Origin: an uncultured Planctomycetaceae bacterium
GTDB lineage: Bacteria; Planctomycetota; Planctomycetia; Pirellulales; UBA1268
DNA length: 5,855 nt
Direction of reading: 5' to 3'
Assembly (NCBI GenBank): GCA_937900985.1
Contig: CALCGM010000641.1
Location: 1-5,855 of the forward strand
Shown here: positions 1 to 5,855 of the stretch, piece by piece
Layout of the letters: each line of letters opens with the position of its first letter
How positions within the stretch are numbered: the first letter of the stretch is position 1
The notes under the pieces: generated by a model
Database searches by the model: none
Seen by the model: only the letters and a program-made list of their open reading frames with translations
What the model was told of the DNA's origin: nothing
Made by a program: the position numbers and the translations under genes

Positions 1-3000
1 TCAGCGTGCCATTGCCCGTCTTCACGATCGTGGCGTCGCCGGTGTAGACCGTGGTGTCGGTCACCGTCTGCCCGTCGCCGACGTCCGTCACCACATCGTT
101 GCTCGCAGGAGCGGTGGTGAAGGCAAAGGCGGTGGCATCGCTGATACCAGCAAACTCATAGCCATCGACCGTGGCCGAAAGCTCGACGTTGTCGATCGCC
201 CACCAGTAGTCGTTGGTGCCCTGCTGACCCCAGCGGACCTGCATCGAGGTCGCACCCGCGGGAATCGTTGCAGTCAGCGACTCACGCCGGTTGACGCTCG
301 GATCGGTGAGCGAACCATCCGCAGAGTTGCCGTCGAGCGTGAGCAGGTTGGTCCAGCTGGTGCCGTTGTCGAACGTCACCTGCACGCGACCGGTCTGGTT
401 GCCATCGGCAAAGCCGCCACCGCCACCCTCAGGGCGGAAGCTGGAGTCAAACTCCACCGTCACTGCCGACGACGTCACACTCGACAGATCGATCACTGGG
501 GTCACCAGCAGCGTGTCCATCGGGCCGGGATCACCGAGATCGTCAAACTCATCGGTGTCGGCAACCGCGACGGTGCCACTGCCGAGGGTGAACGAGTCGC
601 GGCCCTGACCGGACCAGGTGTTCCACTGATCCTTGTCGATGAAGGTCCAGCCCCGATACTCGGCAACGCCGTCGGTCGGATTGTTGGTGTTGTCGACCGT
701 CCAGTCGGTCGGTGGCGTTGCCGTCCAGTCGGTGCCGTCGCCGGCAGCCTCGTCAACGGCTGGTCCAAGTGCGAGCAGCTCAAAGTCTTGCAGCAGCACG
801 GGCACATCACCGCGGCTGGTCGCCGTGGCCCCGAGCAGGGCCCCACGATCGACCTTGAGGTAGTAGCCGGTTTCCGCCTCCAGATCGGTAGCGGGGTTGA
901 CCGTCACAGTGGCACCGGCCACCGTGACCGCCGCGGACTGCACACTGATGCTCTCCACAGCGACACCCGTCGTGGCGTTCACCACGTGGATGTGGCCGTT
1001 GCCCTTCTTCACATCTGAGTCGAAGGTCATCGTGATGTCCGCATCGACCGCAACGCCGGTGGCATCACTGGCAGGCGTGACACTCACCAGGTCTGGGATG
1101 ATGTCGGCCATCGTCGTGAAGGCGATCGCGGTCGGATCGGAAACACCCTCAAAGGCCCAGTGGGCCACGTCGCCGGTGATCCGCACGTTGTCGATCGCCC
1201 ACCAGTAGTCATTTGTGCCCTGCTGACCCCAGCGGACCTGCATCGAGGTCGCACCAGCGGGAATCGTGGCCGTCAGCAGCTCATGGCGGTTGACGCTCGG
1301 GTCGGTCAGCGAGCCGTCGGAGTTGTTGCCGTCGAGGGTGAGCAGGCTGGTCCAGGTCGCTCCGTCGTCGAAGGTGACCTCGACAACGCCCGTCTGGTTC
1401 CCGTCGGCAAAGCCGCCACCACCGCCCTCGGGACGGAAGCTCGAGTCAAACTCGATGGTGAGATCCGACGAAGTGACCGTCGAAAGGTCGATCTCGGGCG
1501 TGACAAGCAGGGTGTTCATCGGGCCGGGATCACCGAGGTCTTCAAACTCATCGGTGTCGGCCACGGCGACCGTGCCGCTGGCGAGCGTAAAGGAGTCACG
1601 ACCCTGGCCAGACCAGGCGTTCCAGACATCCTTGTCGAGAAAGGTCCAGCCGCGGTACTCGGCCACACCAGCGGTCGGGTCAGCGACACCATTGTTGGTG
1701 TTGTCGACCGTCCAGTCCGCGGGAGGCGTGGCCGTCCAGTCAGTGCCGTCACCCAGAGCGGGGTTCTCATCAACCGCAGCACCCAGAGCGAGCAGCTCAA
1801 AGTCCTGCAGCATCACCGGCACGCCCGTTCGGGCCTCAGCGGCCACGGTCAAGAGTGCGCCTTGATCGATCCGCACGTGGTAGCCGGTCTCGAAGCCCAG
1901 ACGGCTCGACGGCGTGATGATCACGTTCTTCTCGGAGAAGGTGACGTCTGTGTTGACGTTGAAGCTCTCGACAGCCGCCCCCGTCGCCGTCTCGACGATG
2001 TGGATGAAGCCGTTGCCAGCCCGCATCGGCTGGTTGAACGCCAGCGTGATCGGAGCCGAAACGTCCGTGGCGGACGTGCCGCCGAGCAGCGTCACGCTGT
2101 CGAGCACCGGCAGTGACGTGGCGTCCTCGGTCGTGAAGGCGATCGTCGTCGTGTCGGTCACGCCGGGGAACGATGGCGACGTCATGCTGGCGTTGATGTC
2201 GACGTTGTCGATCGCCCACCAGTAGTCGTTGGTGCCCTGCTGGCTCCACCGAACCTGCATCGTGGTGGCCCCGTCCGGGATGTCGGCCACCAGCATCTCG
2301 TGCCGGTTGACACTCGGATCGGTCGTCGACCCATCGGACGTGCTGCCGTCCATCGTCAGCAGGTTCGTCCAGGTGGTGCCCCCGTCGAACGTCACGTCCA
2401 CCATGCCAGTCTGGTTGCCATCGGCAAACCCACCGCCACCGCCTTCCGGACGGAAGCTCGAGTCAAACTCGACCGCCACCTGCGTGCCGCTGACGGCTGC
2501 CAGGCTCAGCGTCGGCGAGACGAGCAGCGTGTTCATCGCACCCGGGTTGCCCTTGTCTTCAAACTCGTCGGTGTCGGCCACCGCCACAGTGCCGCTTGCG
2601 AGCGTGAACGAATCTCGGCCCTGACCGGACCAGGCATTCCAGGCGTCCTTGTCGACGAACGTCCAGCCGCGGTACTCGGCCACGCCAGCTGTCGGGTCAT
2701 CGACGCCATTGTTGGTGTTGTCAACCGTCCAGCCAACGGGTGGCGTGGCGGTCCAATCGGTACCATCCCCCTTGAGCGGATCCTCATCGACAGCTGCCCC
2801 AAGGGCCAGCCGCTCGAAGTCCTGCAGCATCATCGGTACTGCGTCGGCGGTCCCGAGGGCCTCGGCGAGGAAGGCACCGTTGTTGATCCGCACGTAGTAG
2901 TTGGTCAGCCCGATCAGTCGCTGCGAGCGGGTGATCGTCACCGTGTCGGCCGCGACAGCGACGTCGGTCGACTGCACGCTGATGCTCTCGACCGCCACGC

Positions 3001-5855
3001 CGGTGGTGGCATTGATGATCGAGATGTAACCGTTGCCCTTGCGAACGTTCTGATCAAAGACCAGGGTCAGGCCACCATCGACCGCTGCGGCCGCCGTGCC
3101 GCCAGCAGGGGTCGCGCTGACGAGCTGCGGGAAGTCGTCGTCGGCAACCGTCAGGTCGGCCTCACCGGCAAAGAACGCAGCAGCGGTGGCCGAAATCGTC
3201 GTCACCTGGTTGCCGTCAGTGGCAGCGTCGTCGACCGCCGTGATCGCGAAGGTCGCCGAAGCCTGGCCGTCAGGAATCGTCACCGTGGCGGGCACCGTGG
3301 CGGCCGTCAGATCACTGCTCGCGAGCGTAACCACGAGCTCACCGGTGAGATTCATGTTGCGGGTGACCGTGCCTGTCGCGGAGCCCGTCTCGCTGATCGT
3401 CGAGGCATCGAAGGTCACCGCGAGCGTTGGAGCCTCGCCGGTGGTGAAGCTCCAGGCGTCGCCGGCAAGGCCCGCAAACGGCTCACCAGCCCGCTCGCCG
3501 CGGACCACGATGTTGTCGATCGCCCACCACCAGTTGTTGCCAGCGTTCTGATAGCCAAACTTGAACTGCAGCGAGCCGCTGGCGGGGGTGTTCAGAGGAG
3601 CATCGACGATCGCACCGCCAACGATGTCGTTGGCGACGTTCGAGCTGCCCACGGTGATGTGGTCGTTGCGGCTGGAGCCGTCGGCGATGCCTGGCACAAA
3701 CTCATCGCCGAAAAACAGCAGCGGCCCCCAGGTCGATCCACCGTCGTAGCTCACCTCCACGGTGCCGAACTGCGGCAGCTCGTGGTAGTAGCTCGAGTCA
3801 AACTCGAGCGTCACGCTGCCCGGCGTGATCCCGGCGAGATCAACCGGCCGGGTGACCAGGAAGGTGTTCATGTACTGATCCGCTTCGTGCGGATAGTCGT
3901 CCCAGGCATCACCGTCGGCGACCACCACGGTGCCGGTGCCGCGGGCAAACTGAGACCGGCTCTGGTTGCCCTGCTCGGCAATCCAGGAGTTCTTGTCCAT
4001 GTACGACCAGCCCTCAAACGGCGAGGAGCCGCCGGCAGGCATCTGGCTGTTGTCGACCGAGAAGCCAAGTGGATCCTGGAAGGTGTAGTCCGTGCCGTCG
4101 CCCACACCGGGACCGACGAGGCTGTCGGCGAAGTCGAGCAGCGGCAGGTGGTCAAAGGTCTCCTGCATGAGCACCACGCCCGAGAAGAGCGCGGCGTTGG
4201 TGCTGATCACGACGCCGTCGTCCATCAGCACATTGAACTGGGTGAAGCCGGGCAGGTCGGGGAGCACAACGGTCATCGACGTGCCGCTGACAGTGACATC
4301 GGAGCTGGCGACGTCGATCTCGGCGACCTGCTCACCGCTGTCGGCGTAGACGACGCGAATGATGCCCGCACCCTTCACCACTGCTTTGTCAAACTCGACA
4401 CTCAGCGTCGTCTGGTAGTTCACGTCGGTCGCGCCATAGTTCGGCGTCACCGACACCACCTTGGGCCCCTCGTCGTCGAGGACGAGGATGGTGCCGATGC
4501 CCGCCGTGAATGGATCGGCGGCAGCGGTGATCGTGACCGTCTGCGTGCGATCGATTTCGGTATCGTCGACTGCGGTGATCGGGAAGGTCACCGAAAGCTG
4601 ACCGTCAGGAATGGTCACCGTGGCCGGCACGGTGACTTCGGTCTCGTCGCTCGAGGTCAGCGTGACCACCACCTCGCCCGACGGCACAAGCGGGCCGGCA
4701 TTGCGAGTCAGCGTGGCGGTGGCGGTGCCACCGTTCTCGTTGATGGCGGAAGCGTCGATCGAGATCGAGAAGCGGGGCGACTCGGGAGTTGAGAAAGTCC
4801 AGACCGTCTCATCGGTCAGCCCATCGAAGGGAACGCCGACGACGTCGCCGGTGATCAGTATGTTGTCGATCGCCCACCACCAGTCGTTGTCGCCCTCCGA
4901 GTAGAAGCGAAACTGCATCGTGCCGCTGTCGGGATTGCTGACCGCCGCGAAGGCCGCGCCGCCCTTGCCATCACCACCAACGCCGGTTGTCGTGCCCGAC
5001 ACCAGCCGCTCGTTGATGCTGGCGCTCTGCAGCGGATCGCCCGAGCCCGAGGTGTTGGTGCCGTCGAGACGCAGGAGTTCCGTCCAGCTGCCGCCACCGT
5101 CGAAGCTGACCTCCACAGTGCCCAGCTGAGCGGCCTCATGGCGGAAGCTTGAGTCGAACTCCAGGGTCACGGAGTTGGCAGCGACGCCGGTGAGATCGAC
5201 GGGCTTGGTGTAGGAGTAGCCAACCCACGGCGTTTCGGCCGCGTTGCCGTCGTCATACTCGTCGCTGTCGGCAATCATCAGCGTGCCTTCGCCGAGCGTA
5301 AACTGATCTCGGCTCTGGCCGTCCGCAGCCAGCCAGGAGTCTTCCCCGGCGTAGGACCAGCCCCGCCATTCGTCGATGCCCTTGGTGGGGTCGAGCGTGG
5401 TGTCAAACGTGAACCCGAACTGACCGGTGGTCGAGAAGTCCGTGCCGTCGCCGTCGGTCTCGTTGATGAACGGCTCAAGGTTCACAAACTCGAAGTTCTG
5501 CGTGAGCAGGGTCGCGCCCGCGGTCGGCGTGGTCGAGGAGTCGAGGAACGCGCCCGGATCGATGTGGATCGAATAGGTATTGTCGGGCACCAGGTCGACC
5601 GGGAGGTCGATGCTCACGTCGGCTCCGTTGATGGTCACCGCAGCATCCCGCACGTCGACCCACGTGCCGGCCTGCCCGGTGGCCTGCTCGACGACGTAGA
5701 TGTTGCCCTGGCCCTTCACGACCGGCTCGTTGAACGAGAGCACGAGGTCGGTCGCCAGATCGACATCCGTCGAGCCAACAGCAGGCGTGGTGATCGCACC
5801 GATCGAGAGGGCGAGCATCTTTCGCTCTTCGAATCGCTCGACACCGGAAAGGGAA
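1..5855 (-). CDS. Giant multidomain surface/secreted protein, internal fragment open at both ends
   Basis: The minus strand is open from 5854 to 2 (1951 codons, no stop). Domains in order: LEPR-XLL-like motif (residues 5-16); compound unit 1 (14-357); Calx-beta (361-462); unit 2 (465-809); Calx-beta (810-907); units 3 (909-1244), 4 (1249-1584) and 5 (1587-1916); and the start of an autotransporter-type repeat (about 1919-1951). All five units keep the same motif order in one frame, which rules out the other frames. Asp, Gly and Thr are abundant, Lys and Arg sparse, and I found no Cys codon and no membrane segment. Codons prefer G or C in third position. The start codon lies just past 5855 and the stop before base 1, so no ribosome binding site or regulation can be read. 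Related architectures are extracellular stalk or adhesion proteins. The exact function is unknown; no catalytic domain is seen. Confidence 0.93.
2..100 (-). other. Start of an autotransporter-associated beta-strand repeat region (partial)
   Basis: The last 33 residues (about 1919-1951) read NDVVTDVGDGQTVTDTTVYT and end in GDATIVKTGNGTL. The I.KTG.GTL core is the signature of the passenger-associated transport (autotransporter-associated beta-strand) repeat, which normally continues with a TLSG.NTYTGGT stretch. The window ends in mid-repeat, so the call rests on a short match. If right, the protein goes on downstream (below base 1) into a beta-helix passenger-like region. Confidence 0.5.
173..805 (-). 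other. Nested domain of unit 5 (subtype 2, shortest copy)
   Basis: About 211 residues (1684-1894): VPVLLQDFELLALGPAVDE, AGDGTDWTATPPTDWTVDNT, GVAEYRGWTFIDKDQWNTW, GQGRDSFTLGSGTVAVADTD, EFDDLGDPGPMDTLLVTP, EFDSSFRPEGGGGGFADGNQ, VQVTFDNGTSWTNLLTLDGN and MQVRWGQQGTNDYWWAIDNV. Compared with unit 4 it lacks two residues before GDGTDW and four residues after VDNTNN, where PTDGVAEY follows directly. Both differences are in frame and lie in likely surface loops. Confidence 0.65.
186..268 (-). repeat. 83-nt near-identical copy in unit 5 (partner 1185-1267)
   Basis: This stretch encodes the MQVRW...WWAIDNV end of the nested domain. It matches 1185-1267 at 80 of 83 positions at a constant offset of 999. 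The mismatches are at 212, 215 and 257, and each falls at a synonymous third codon position. Bases 216-256 are identical in both copies. This points to recent duplication or gene conversion between units 4 and 5. Confidence 0.9.
1169..1822 (-). other. Nested domain of unit 4 (subtype 2)
   Basis: About 218 residues (1345-1562): VPVMLQDFELLALGAAVDEN, LGDGTDWTATPPADWTVDNT, GVADPTAGVAEYRGWTFLDK, GQGRDSFTLASGTVAVADTD, EFEDLGDPGPMNTLLVTP, EFDSSFRPEGGGGGFADGNQ, VEVTFDDGATWTSLLTLDGN, LTDPSVNRHELL and MQVRWGQQGTNDYWWAIDNV. Its C-terminal third is almost identical to unit 5 in DNA as well as protein. The alternation of acidic and Gly-rich loops would suit Ca2+ binding, which is inferred only. Confidence 0.65.
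1185..1267 (-). repeat. 83-nt near-identical copy in unit 4 (partner 186-268)
   Basis: This is the partner of the copy in unit 5. The same region in unit 3 (from about 2204) aligns but is visibly more different at the DNA level, so the similarity is not simply protein constraint across all copies. Confidence 0.9.
2123..3130 (-). repeat. Compound unit 3: split Big_5 Ig-like domain (subtype 2)
   Basis: Residues 909-1244 (336). The first Ig-like part begins PQLVSATPAGGTAAAAVDGG and continues LTLVFDQNVRKGNGYISII, NATTGVAVESISVQS and NYYVRINNGAFLAEA, ending near 2858. The last strand is SPSFPGVTDTTTIAFTTED (2179-2123), after the nested domain. The NATTGVAVESISVQS stretch is shared exactly with unit 5 but not with unit 4. 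This is the first of three closely similar subtype-2 copies. The linker to unit 4 is only a few residues (ATSL). Confidence 0.78.
2189..2839 (-). other. Nested domain of unit 3 (subtype 2)
   Basis: About 217 residues (1006-1222). Motifs: VPMMLQDFERLALGAAVDE, KGDGTDWTATPP, GWTVDNTNNGVDD, AGVAEYRGWTFVDKDAWNAW, GQGRDSFTLASGTVAVADTD, EFEDKGNPGAMNTLLVSP, EFDSSFRPEGGGGGFADGNQ, VDVTFDGGTTWTNLL, and MQVRWSQQGTNDYWWAIDNV. It differs from subtype 1 by a Gly-rich loop of about eight extra residues after EFDSSF and by a shorter loop before MQVRW. No catalytic triad or metal-site pattern of a known enzyme is visible. Confidence 0.65.
3134..3427 (-). other. Calx-beta domain 2
   Basis: Residues 810-907 (about 98). 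Motifs: TFDASTISETGSATGTVTRN, LVVTLASSDLTAATVPATV, IPDGQASATFAITAVDD and the closing LTVADDD. It is clearly a paralogue of Calx-beta domain 1: the IPDGQ to ITAVDD part is nearly the same in protein and similar in DNA. It sits directly between the last strand of unit 2 and the first strand of unit 3. It is the last Calx-beta in the window; the later units are joined by short linkers only. Confidence 0.87.
3428..4462 (-). repeat. Compound unit 2: split Big_5 Ig-like domain
   Basis: Residues 465-809. The Ig-like first part starts KVVSVTPNYGATDVNY and continues with LSVEFDKAVVKGAGIIRVV and the strand QFNVLMDDGVVIST, ending near 4199. Its missing last strand returns after the nested domain as EPFAGLAGDAWSFTTGEAP (3484-3428), a textbook Big_5 ending. 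This is the same split as in unit 1. It is the second subtype-1 copy and is again followed by Calx-beta. It is the most diverged Ig-like half; for example the usual GAF/GAL is replaced by DGVV. Confidence 0.75.
3500..4177 (-). other. Nested domain of unit 2 (MAM / anchor-J-like beta-sandwich, tentative)
   Basis: About 226 residues (560-785), the longest of the five. The motif order is VVLMQETFD, GVGDGTDYTF, LGFSVDNSQMP, FEGWSYMDKNSWIAEQGNQS, FARGTGTVVVADGDAWDD, LEFDSSYYHELPQFGTVEV, SYDGGSTWGPLLFF and NNWWWAIDNIVV. The MDK.SW and VADGDAWDD stretches resemble modules I recall from secreted planctomycete and verrucomicrobial proteins, but I cannot confirm this here. It has no Gly-rich loop after EFDSS, as in unit 1, and carries a long loop (about GEEFVPGIADGSSRN region to PLNTPASG) before the final strands. 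Confidence 0.6.
4469..4774 (-). other. Calx-beta domain 1
   Basis: Residues 361-462 (about 102). It shows the typical Calx-beta series: SIDASAINENGGTATATLTR at the start, VVVTLTSSDETEVTVPATV, IPDGQLSVTFPITAVDD, the Q.VTITA strand and a closing LVLDDE. Calx-beta domains are beta-sandwich modules that can bind calcium through acidic residues, and they are common in repetitive bacterial surface proteins. It follows the last strand of unit 1 with a linker of about three residues and runs almost directly into the first strand of unit 2. Confidence 0.87.
4784..5815 (-). repeat. Compound unit 1: Big_5 Ig-like domain split by a nested domain
   Basis: The N-terminal part (residues 14 to about 107, 5815-5534) has the Big_5/SbsA Ig-like pattern: a T.PA.G.TDV.L.TDL.L.F opening, then F.E.V..G.G.I.V and a Y.IHIDPGAFLD strand. 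The usual closing strand does not follow. It appears about 220 residues later as VPFDGLTDETVWTFSTPE (4834-4784). Summed, the two parts give about 111 residues, the usual length of a Big_5 domain. This unit belongs to the first subtype, with unit 2, and is followed directly by a Calx-beta domain. It is the most N-terminal domain of the protein. Confidence 0.75.
4853..5509 (-). other. Nested domain of unit 1 (MAM / anchor-J-like beta-sandwich, tentative)
   Basis: About 219 residues (116-334). It opens with LLTQNFEF and continues through DGDGTDF, EWRGWSY, SWLA, SRDQFTLGEGTLMIADSDEY, LEFDSSFRHE and VEVSFDGGGSWTELLRLDG, and ends in NDWWWAIDNILI. The closing (W/Y)WWAIDN(I/V) motif and the S.DGG..W strand resemble MAM-like or cleaved-adhesin / choice-of-anchor-J sandwich domains, which often mediate adhesion. 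It lacks the Gly-rich loop of units 3-5 and instead has a longer loop (GVGGDGKGG region) before the final strands. The family name is tentative; the repeated motif set is seen directly. Confidence 0.6.
5816..5854 (-). other. LEPR-XLL-like N-terminal motif
   Basis: The first residues read SLSGVERFEERKML followed by ALS. An E-x-L/F-E-x-R-x-(M/L)-L-A core close to the start codon is a recurring feature of very large planctomycete and related surface proteins, where it is thought to mark export or anchoring. The Ig-like fold starts immediately after it, as expected. The ATG at 5818-5816 encodes the Met inside this motif, so it is probably not the start; the real start is likely some 10-40 codons further upstream, outside the window. 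The match is from memory of the motif, not from a profile search. Confidence 0.65.

Larger units (their letters stand above)
107..1096 (-). repeat. Compound unit 5: split Big_5 Ig-like domain (subtype 2)
   Basis: Residues 1587-1916 (330). This is the clearest case of the split. The first part (about 91 residues, 1096-824) reads PDLVSVTPASDATGVAVDAD, ITMTFDSDVKKGNGHIHVV, NATTGVAVESISVQS and TGYYLKVDRGALLGATAT. The last strand, GYEFAGISDATAFAFTTAP (163-107), is the standard Big_5 ending. Together they give about 110 residues, a normal Big_5 length. It is the last unit; the repeat chain then changes to a different repeat type. Confidence 0.8.
1103..2110 (-). repeat. Compound unit 4: split Big_5 Ig-like domain (subtype 2)
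   Basis: Residues 1249-1584, exactly the length of unit 3 (336). The first Ig-like part runs from PVLDSVTLLGGTSATDV through ITLAFNQPMRAGNGFIHIV, TATGAAVESFNVN and YHVRIDQGALLTVA, ending near 1841. The last strand is AFEGVSDPTAIAFTTMAD (1156-1103). Its Ig-like half is the odd one out among units 3-5 (one residue shorter after ESFNVN), whereas its nested half is nearly the same as that of unit 5. Confidence 0.78.

Noticed and set aside
1266..1865. Plus-strand frames with LTLGSVSEPS...PPPPPSGRKLESNS-like content recurring at 291, 1266 and 2229.
   Set aside because: They are the opposite-strand reading of the EFDSSFRPEGGGGG region. They recur because the units recur, and they do not extend over whole units or carry conserved start contexts.
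1160..2116. A 318-codon plus-strand open frame.
   Set aside because: Same antisense artefact; it ends opposite the sense TCA at 2114-2116. Its apparent similarity to the 2300-4792 frame only mirrors the repeat units of the real gene.
1836..2249. Minus-strand 137-codon frame overlapping units 3 and 4, plus similar short minus-strand frames.
   Set aside because: They are out of frame with the continuous 1951-codon frame, low in hydrophobic pattern and rich in Arg/His, as expected of shifted frames in GC-rich DNA.
2300..4792. An 830-codon plus-strand open frame rich in Arg, Gly, His and Val.
   Set aside because: It is in exact codon register opposite the real gene. It stays open only because the sense strand avoids TTA, CTA and TCA codons, and it ends exactly opposite a sense TCA (4790-4792). 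It has no recognisable domain.
5816..5818. ATG as the translation start of the gene.
   Set aside because: The frame stays open upstream to the window edge and encodes a recognisable N-terminal motif there. No Shine-Dalgarno-like stretch is convincingly placed; the GAAGAGCGAAAG before it is better explained as codons for EERK.
1..5855. Tandem DNA repeats as a mobile element, CRISPR or satellite.
   Set aside because: The repeats are about 1 kb, diverged, in frame and match protein domain boundaries; there are no short spacers, inverted terminal repeats or transposase.

Overview
The window lies entirely inside one very large gene on the minus strand. Read from 5854 down to 2, that strand gives 1951 consecutive sense codons with no stop, and the frame stays in register at both ends. 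There is no intergenic DNA, RNA gene, insertion sequence, CRISPR array, promoter or terminator. Every other open frame, including long ones on the plus strand, is a shadow of this gene. Residue numbers below count from the first complete codon (5854-5852), because the true start lies just beyond 5855.

The product is a modular, acidic, apparently cysteine-free surface or secreted protein. From N to C terminus it has: (a) a short motif, VERFEERKMLAL, resembling the N-terminal LEPR-XLL-type motif of large planctomycete surface proteins; (b) five copies of a compound unit of about 330-345 residues; (c) a Calx-beta domain after unit 1 and another after unit 2, but none after units 3-5; (d) a final tail that looks like the start of an autotransporter-associated beta-strand repeat, running out of the window at base 1.

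Each compound unit appears to be a bacterial Ig-like domain of the Big_5 (SbsA-like) type. It is split before its last strand by a nested domain of about 210-226 residues, probably a beta-sandwich. The nested domain carries GDGTD, GW(T/S), VAD.D, EFDSS and WWAIDN motifs in the same order each time. Units 1-2 form one subtype and units 3-5 a second, much more uniform subtype that looks like recent in-frame tandem duplication with later patchy recombination.

The GC-rich DNA, the N-terminal motif and the Big_5 / Calx-beta / autotransporter-repeat combination suggest a planctomycete or related PVC bacterium, probably aquatic. This assignment is inferred from architecture only. The likely role is structural or adhesive at the cell surface; no catalytic domain is visible.
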